A stretch of DNA of 64,000 nucleotides from Klebsormidium nitens (lineage: Eukaryota; Streptophyta; Klebsormidiophyceae; Klebsormidiales; Klebsormidiaceae). The notes beneath the pieces are model-generated. The model ran no database searches. It worked only from the letters and a program-made list of their open reading frames with translations, and was not told the DNA's origin. Location: assembly GCA_000708835.1 (NCBI GenBank), contig DF237349.1:21216-85215 (forward strand), read 5' to 3'. Of this stretch, positions 58,189 to 64,000 are shown one piece after another. Position numbers and translations under genes: made by a program. Position 1 is the stretch's first letter. Each line of letters begins with the position of its first letter.

Positions 58189-60620
58189 CTATCTGTTACC
58201 CGCTGCCCTGGTGATGCGCCCAGTGACTCTCAGATTCAGGTCGCTGTCCTCGCCCCCAGAGAACATCAAGGCGACCTTCCTCTGCAGAACCAGTCCGTCG
58301 TGAGCGTCTCTGACCGCACGAGGGCTGGTCCGGATGCTGGCGGGAACGCCCTGCCACGTCATCTTCCTTTCGCTGTGGCCGACCTCGAGCGTGTAAGAGA
58401 AGCGAGCGGCGTCGGCCTCATCCCCCATGAATTGAATGTAAGCCATGTAGACCGGAGCGCGCCCTAGCTGGAAAGCTTCGAAGTGCAGGCAGAAGTAGCT
58501 GCCGAAGGCGTCCAGCACGGTAGGCCTTCAGCAAGTAAGGTAGACAGCGGTTAAGGTTCGCAGAAGTCTCAATCGAATGCTTCGCTATCAAGGTGCAAGC
58601 TGTGGCGAGAGACTGCCTCCCAAGGTCAATCGTCAAACACTCTGGAAAAGCTACCAAACATCGACTCTGTGGCTCCGAGAAGTCAATCACTCTCAAGTGT
58701 TTGCAAGATTATGAGGAGCAGGATACATGAAAGCGAAGGAAAGTGAACCTTGTTAGAAGCCATACCAACCATCTTTGTCTACCTTTTCAGATTGAGTCCT
58801 TCTGAATCAACCATTCTGAACCGCTAGTCGCACCCCACAAAAGGGACGGACGGGATAAGGATATTGGCAGCTCACATCCAGGTAGCATTCTCGACCTCAG
58901 TCGGTCGCGTCATGACGTATCGATGGATGAATGAAGGGCCGGTGCGCATGTCGACCTTTTCAGAAGCAGCAACAACGTCAGCAGAAGTAAAGTGGTTCTG
59001 CAAGGTATCGTGCCTAGAAGAGCGCTTAAATGAAGCAACATCTGCCAGCCAATGAGATGTTCGAACAGACTAAATGGAAGGAGCGGATGCTAAGAGACAA
59101 TATCTCAATGCTCGATTACCATTATACAAAGTACTGACCTTATGGAACTCTACCAGATGAGAGACCAGCTGCGCAATCTCTCCAGAGAAGTTACAGGAGG
59201 TGCTAGAAGAAGGGGACCCAGCATAGGGGCAGGCGAAAGGCCGGAAGATGCAGCGCTCCTCGTGGTTCTGCAAGAAGCTACCACAGAATCTGCTCCGACA
59301 AAAACAAGACAACGAAAACTAAAAATGTCAAGCTAGAAAGTGACAATTGAGGACTAAATGGTCAATACTGACTCAGACTCCATCTGCAAGGTAGGTTCGC
59401 TAAACCGGAGATAAATGTGCTGCATGAAGCTCACAGAAGCAGCTGATCTGTTACTAACAACGAATCTATTTTCTACCTGCTTCTGTGCGTAGTCGACGAT
59501 CTCGCTGCAGCCTCGAGGAAAGAATGCACAAGGGAGCCTAAGAGTCGATGCCACCTGCAAATTGAATACTGAGCCGATTTAAGAAGGAAGTAGAACTGCG
59601 GTCCTTTGACGGTTACTGTGGTGCAACATTAATGAGGGGAATGCTTGCTTTGCATGTGGGAGCTTCTTGAGCATCTTTCATGGATTGCAAACAGAGCTTC
59701 TCAACTTGAAGATTATACAAATGATATTGTCAAAAATAGAAAAAAAATCCTCGACACGCACCTTCTCCAACACCAGACACCGGATAGAACCTAGTGGACA
59801 TCTGCAGCTCGGACAGCGATCTTCAACTTTGGCCTTGCAAGTTGAACAGATTGTATGACCGTTCTGACACTGCACGAGAAACATGTGAGACGGTCAACAT
59901 CCGGTATAGGGGAGAGCAACTTTGAGAAGTTCAGTCGAACACAATGCCTTCTTTTTTGCAAGGGTCTTGTGGAGACAAAGACCTCCGTGGGGTCGGTCTG
60001 TTTGTCTCAACAGTTTCACCATAGTTACAATTGAGACCGCTTCTGTTGCAGTGACCAATCAATACTCTGGAGGATTGGCAAGCAACTTGCCAATCCGGAC
60101 GTCCTGATAGGAACGAAAAGACATGTTCTCGAGGAGCATTTCCGCCTGCATATCTTTTGAAGCTGACTGACTCAAGAAAGGCTGCAAAATTACACATTCA
60201 ACGCGATCGATCAGTTTAAAGTTGAACATCATACGAATACTGAAATCAACTGACCTGGAAGATCGGGGGAAGCATGAGATCCTGACAGACTGGACATTCC
60301 AGCATTTCATTGACTCCGGTCATGAGCCTCAATGCAGCTCCTGAGGACCGCTCTCCTTCTCTTGGACCTTCTACCGGAATCAGCGGCGTCCGTCGCTCCA
60401 CCTCCGTTCCAACCTGGATGACTTCGTCTGTCTCGTCTGAAGCGCCTCCATTGCTTGTATCGCCGTTAGCTCGAGAAAGGTCCCCTTCGCGACTGCTGCC
60501 ATTGGAGATAGAGACGTGCTGCTGCTCAGATGACCCTGTTCTGTCTTCGGAGACGATTCTTTCTGCTGCTTGCGACATGGAGGAAAGGGATGGCGGCCAC
60601 ACTGTTCCCAACGCAGCCAT
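58189..60620 (-). CDS. SINA/SIAH-type RING E3 ubiquitin ligase
   Basis: Six exons: 60620-60255, 59869-59762, 59554-59477, 59267-59139, 58955-58876, 58525-58189; 365 residues. All phases agree, including the split Met codon AT|G between exons 5 and 6. A Ser/Gly-rich acidic N-terminus (about 100 residues) precedes a C3HC4 RING at about 109-147 (CPVCQDLMLPP ... CQNGHTICSTCKAK ... RCPSCRCPLG). SIAH zinc fingers follow (CAFFPRGC, NHEERCIFRPFACPYAG, HLVEFHK). The last part is the TRAF-like substrate-binding domain: NATWM, SYFCLHFEAFQLGRAPVYMA, MTWQGVPASI, VRDAHDGLVLQR, ALMFSGGEDSDLNLRVTGRI. SINA proteins ubiquitinate selected targets for proteasomal destruction as dimers. The acceptor before exon 5 (ctgaaaag) is weak but required by homology (FHK|VDMRTG). 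Confidence 0.95.
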
Positions 60621-61069
60621 CTTGCAGCATTTCAGGAAAGAAAGTCAGAACGGGTTAGGGAACAAAGCTCTCACAGACACCTGCTTTACGCCGTCCCCAG
60701 AGAGCGCCTCTCAAACTGAGGACCAATGTTTCAAGGTAGAAAGGAAAAGGCGTGCGACTTGGACGTTATTTTTTCAGCCTCTGCGTCAGATACAAGCAAT
60801 CTGGCCAAATGCATCCTCTAAAAGTGGAAAGAGCGAAGCCTGTAAATCTGAATTTCAGAAAGAACTCAGGTACGCAAAACCGTTCTGCCTTGCCAGCCTG
60901 ATCTTGTTAAGATTATATCTAAGCCAAACTCTACTTTCATTGTCTCAAGCAGCAACGTCGAGCAACTATACGCTTTTCTATGATGACAAGGAAAATTGAG
61001 CAGAGCACACTCCGCCAGTAACAAGAGCTTTTGAGGACGTCTGCTGCGACCAGAGTTGAAGATACTGGT
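60621..61069. promoter_or_regulatory. 5' flank of the SINA-type gene
   Basis: Upstream region of the minus-strand ligase gene. An open frame on the plus strand overlaps its first exon and is read as a shadow. No specific element could be assigned. Confidence 0.35.
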
Positions 61070-61250
61070 AACTCTCGTGTGACCTAACGGGCGTGTGACC
61101 TAACATTTGAGTTACCCGGGCACACAAACTAGAAATCCTAACCGAGAAAATCACACGCTCCGCACCCTAACCCACGCTAACCACCTTACCTACCCCACCC
61201 GTCTCCTGGGCGCCTCTAAAGTCACACGCCTCTAGAATCACATGAGAATT
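61070..61250 (-). mobile_element. Foldback element of the C-rich-core family, copy 4
   Basis: A 181-bp element. The left arm is aactctcgtgtgacctaacg followed by ggcgtgtgaccta; the complement of the right end reads aattctcatgtgattctaga followed by ggcgtgtgacttta, about 32 bp paired with several mismatches. The core has gctccgcaccctaacc, cacgctaacca and ctaccccacccgtc, the same as in copies 2 and 3. No coding capacity. Confidence 0.7.
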
Positions 61251-62650
61251 GCCAGAGTCGCTACGTCTCGGTTCCTGCACTTTTGTAAGTGGGTACCAGA
61301 CGTACTGGAGGGGTATTGTACTGGTGAAGCGAGGAAGCCATTATAATTTTGACCTTTAGCTTTCGATTGGAAGAATGTAGGTACCGGTGCTGGATACTCC
61401 AGCTTCCCTCTTAGAAGGCATACACTGAGGATCGTCTAGTCTTATCATCTTCAAACTTCACTGGCAGGCTACAGTACCCTTAATTAGTATCCGGTGGACA
61501 TGCGTGCAAACGGTTTGCATGTACGCGTGTGCAATTGCATCAATCTCGAGGAATGCACCTTGGAATATAATATAATATTAGCTCATGGAAGGCGTGTACA
61601 CAGTACTTGGAACGTACTATACTATATTGAGCTTCGATGCGGTTTATCTAGGTTATAGCTATCAGAGATGGATGCCAGGCTTGCAATCCGCGATCCCTGA
61701 TACGAACCTTCCGCTCCTTTCCAGGCTGCAGAATTTTGCAGCCGCTTCGACTGAGATCTATTTAGAATTCCACCTCGATATAAACACCGCTGCAGATTAA
61801 GCCACTCGCATATGACCGTCAATCGAGTTGACTAAGTGGAGCAGCTGCGGTGATCCTCGTGAAGTTCGAAGCAGGGCAAACTCCAGAAAGCTTCATAATA
61901 GGAATCATCATCATTGTGAGGGCATGACGAGTCTCTTCTAGCTTACCCCCTACCTATTGCGTACGATTGTGCTTGCATCGTATAAAGGTAGGGCTTGATG
62001 GAATTGCCGAGTTGTACCTGGGATTTTGAGGCATTGATTTCGAGTTGATCAACTTAATGTCTTCAAAAGTAAAGATTTGCATCGAGGTCCCGTTACTGCT
62101 TCGAACCGACTCATATGCTGTTAAGGCTATAACGCATGATTGTAAGCAGCGCTTTGATTTGAGGCGCATATCCTTACTATCCTCGTTTCTTTCAACAATA
62201 TGTCCTCGTGCAACCTAGGAACCGTCAATTCCAGCTCCGGATGTTGCTGGTCTTGCATTGTATGTACAGGCTGTCAAGACTTGAAGTACGTAAGCAGTAT
62301 TCTGCGGTCACTTCCAGAGGGCGGCAAAGGCAATTTTCAGCCCGGCGTTTGCGTCACGAAACTCCCCGAGGTGTGGATACGATACATTCGTGTATCAGAG
62401 CCGTACACATCGTGGTCGTGTACAGCTTGTGTACCACTTGGGCATGGCTAGTCTGACATGTGTACGAGAAGGTCCTGCTGTACACGACGTGGATCGAGGC
62501 CGTATGGTACACCCTGTGTAGCTTTGTGTAGCAAACCTGTACCCCTTTGACACAAGCATTGCACGGCATTCAGTACCGATAGCTGAGGAGCACCCGACAT
62601 GTACACGATCACCTGCAGGACCTGCACTCGGCTTAGATGCTTTGCCGCCC
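61251..62650. other. Intergenic sequence, nothing recognised
   Basis: No conserved coding segment or RNA gene is recognised. Around 62395-62545 short words tgtgtac/gtacaca/gtgtag recur many times, giving a local gtac-rich patch of unknown meaning. Confidence 0.45.
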
Positions 62651-62741
62651 GGGGCTGGGGGCTGCGGATTGTCGCGGCCGGCGGTCTATTTGCGCCGCGG
62701 CCGCCCCGCGGTCCGGCCAGCTAGGATACCGGTACGGTACA

Positions 62742-62762
62742 GGGTACCTACGGTAGGTACCC
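62742..62762. repeat. Perfect 10-bp-arm palindrome
   Basis: gggtacctac and gtaggtaccc face each other around one base, inside a stretch dense in ggtac words (62729-62765). Confidence 0.8.
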
Positions 62763-63003
62763 GGGTAGCCTTCTGCATATTGTGAAGGGGTGCCAGGCTG
62801 AGCCAGCGCCGTCACGGTCCGGACCGGAAAAGTGTTGTAACTGCCGACGGTGTCTGTCAATCTGACCACGTGCTCATCCAACGGCCCCTCTTGCTAAGAC
62901 AGAATATCGACGGTCCGCTGGCTCAACGGTTCACCTTTCAAAAGCGTCATCATGAAGTTCATGTAGGTAGACTGAAGCATTCTCTGAACCGTAGAACGGA
63001 AGC

Positions 63004-63057
63004 CTTGAACTTCAGCCGGGCTGAAGTGCTTGAACTTCAGCCGGGCTGAAGTTCAAG
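63004..63057. repeat. Doubled perfect hairpin
   Basis: A 23-bp unit, cttgaacttcagccg plus ggctgaag, occurs twice in tandem (63004-63026 and from 63029). The second copy extends to a perfect inverted repeat with 14-bp arms (63029-63042 and 63044-63057) around a single base. Confidence 0.9.
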
Positions 63058-63133
63058 CAGTCCGCCTGAACAAACTGATGTACAGCACTTGGTAAGATGG
63101 TAGGATGGCGCCTTGATAGCAATTCAATTGATA

Positions 63134-63170
63134 GCTATTCCGCTGTTTGGAGTCCAAACAGCGGAATAGC
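63134..63170. repeat. Perfect 18-bp-arm hairpin
   Basis: gctattccgctgtttgga (63134-63151) is the exact complement of tccaaacagcggaatagc (63153-63170), with one loop base. It lies 77 bp after the doubled hairpin. Confidence 0.92.
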
Positions 63171-64000
63171 ACCGTAGTGGAGTTTTTGGGGTCTGGAAGC
63201 CAGGAAGCGGCTCAGTGGTTGGATGCAGTGGCAGACTCGGACATTGGAGGCGGTGACCAAATGAGCATAAGTTTTAGGTCCCGACGAGTGGTGAGCATCG
63301 ATGTCAGCCTCAACCTTAAACGAATCTCAAAGTGTCTGCTTTCTGGCTTTCTCAAGCAGCTGGATTTTTTTCCATGAACTCGTTCTGTAAGTTCTGCTCC
63401 ATGAGATGTGACCGTTGTGGCCAGTGGCACTGGTGATGCTCAGTATTGTATGCCAGTCTTTGTGTTATTGGTTTTTGCCCAAGACAGCACATGTGACGGT
63501 TGGACAGAGTCACACGCTGCCTGTCTACTTCACATGTGCGGAAACCATGCAAAGCTTCTCAGCACGCCTTGGGATCACCTCAGCAAGAGCGCCTCTCAGA
63601 AAAATTGCGTCTTCTCGCCTTCTTCCCAAAGACTGATTAGTTAGGAGACGAAGAGGCTCCATATTCAGTCGAAGAGTCTCGAGACTCGCACCTCGCAAGG
63701 CACTTGCTTCTTTACGCTTGATGAAATCACAAGAGCCATGTCGAGAAGACGTCTCAACGTCTCTGCCCTCGATATGGGTTGATAACGTCTCATCCACGAT
63801 CAGAAAGCCATGTCAAGAGATAAGACAATTGAATCCACATATGTTGAGCACGTTGCGCTGTCGCGATGAGGATCACCACAAGTCGAGACAGATCAGCACG
63901 TCACGATACATGATGTGACTAGATATGCATCAATAGCATACGACTCTACATACAACGTGGATTATGCGGCTACTTATATAGCTCTCTCTTGTCCACTACC
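63171..64000. other. Right-end sequence, no gene recognised
   Basis: Several short open frames exist, but none shows family motifs or credible splice context. A gene starting beyond the right edge could have its 5' region here. Confidence 0.4.

Noticed and set aside
60310-60999. 229-residue plus-strand open frame
   Set aside because: It is the antisense shadow of SINA exon 1 plus its 5' flank; the minus strand carries the recognisable RING protein.
62633-62881. Minus-strand Pro/Arg/Tyr-rich open frame
   Set aside because: Its composition comes from the ggtac-rich palindromic patch; no family motif or splice context is seen.

Overview
This is eukaryotic nuclear DNA from a photosynthetic organism of the green lineage. 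I infer a streptophyte alga or early-diverging plant, but no gene here names the species. The grounds are spliceosomal introns with GT-AG borders in every gene, a nucleus-encoded protein with a chloroplast transit peptide plus a thylakoid Tat-type signal, a plant-type 8-cysteine lipid-transfer motif, a plant-type MRS2 magnesium transporter, and plant-style SUMT and SINA-type RING proteins. Gene models were built by hand: splice sites were placed so that every exon junction keeps frame and family homology runs across it. One 224-base run of N (49054-49277) is an assembly gap.

Layout: (1) 436-1071 (+), last exon of a siroheme-pathway uroporphyrinogen III methyltransferase, cut by the left edge. 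(2) 3122-5893 (-), a three-exon gene joining an 8-cysteine LTP-like domain to a TLC membrane domain. (3) 6255-11538 (-), MRS2 Mg2+ transporter, five exons. (4) 13181-14946 (+), LSM3, three exons, preceded by a Tourist-like MITE. (5) 15907-18052 (-), a predicted low-complexity thylakoid-lumen protein, four exons. (6) 18734-24467 (+), ferredoxin-like plus metallo-beta-lactamase fusion, eight exons. (7) 25586-44688 (-), a 1935-residue, 16-exon membrane protein: signal peptide, cysteine-rich bacterial-type Ig-like repeats, about eight membrane spans resembling a TRP-like core, and a long Ser/Arg/Pro-rich tail with internal repeats. (8) 46138-56997 (+), an IGHMBP2/Upf1-type SF1 helicase with an N-terminal R3H domain, 13 exons, containing the gap. 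(9) 58189-60620 (-), SINA/SIAH-type E3 ubiquitin ligase, six exons. The right 3.4 kb holds no recognisable gene, only hairpin-forming repeats.

The genes are unrelated housekeeping, plastid, membrane and nucleic-acid functions, mostly in convergent or divergent pairs; I see no functional cluster. The most unusual signal is in the introns of the four GC-rich genes (LTP-TLC, MRS2, the giant membrane protein, the helicase). Next to at least 17 exon ends there are truncated, decayed tandem copies of that same exon end together with its splice site, at spacings of roughly 70 to 200 bp. The GC-poorer genes (LSM3, lumen protein, MBL, SINA) lack them. Other unusual signals are a dispersed foldback family with a conserved C-rich core but non-conserved arms, a 250-bp hairpin inside an intron, at least 17 exact copies of the palindrome TGACGTCA, and a missing splice acceptor beside the assembly gap.
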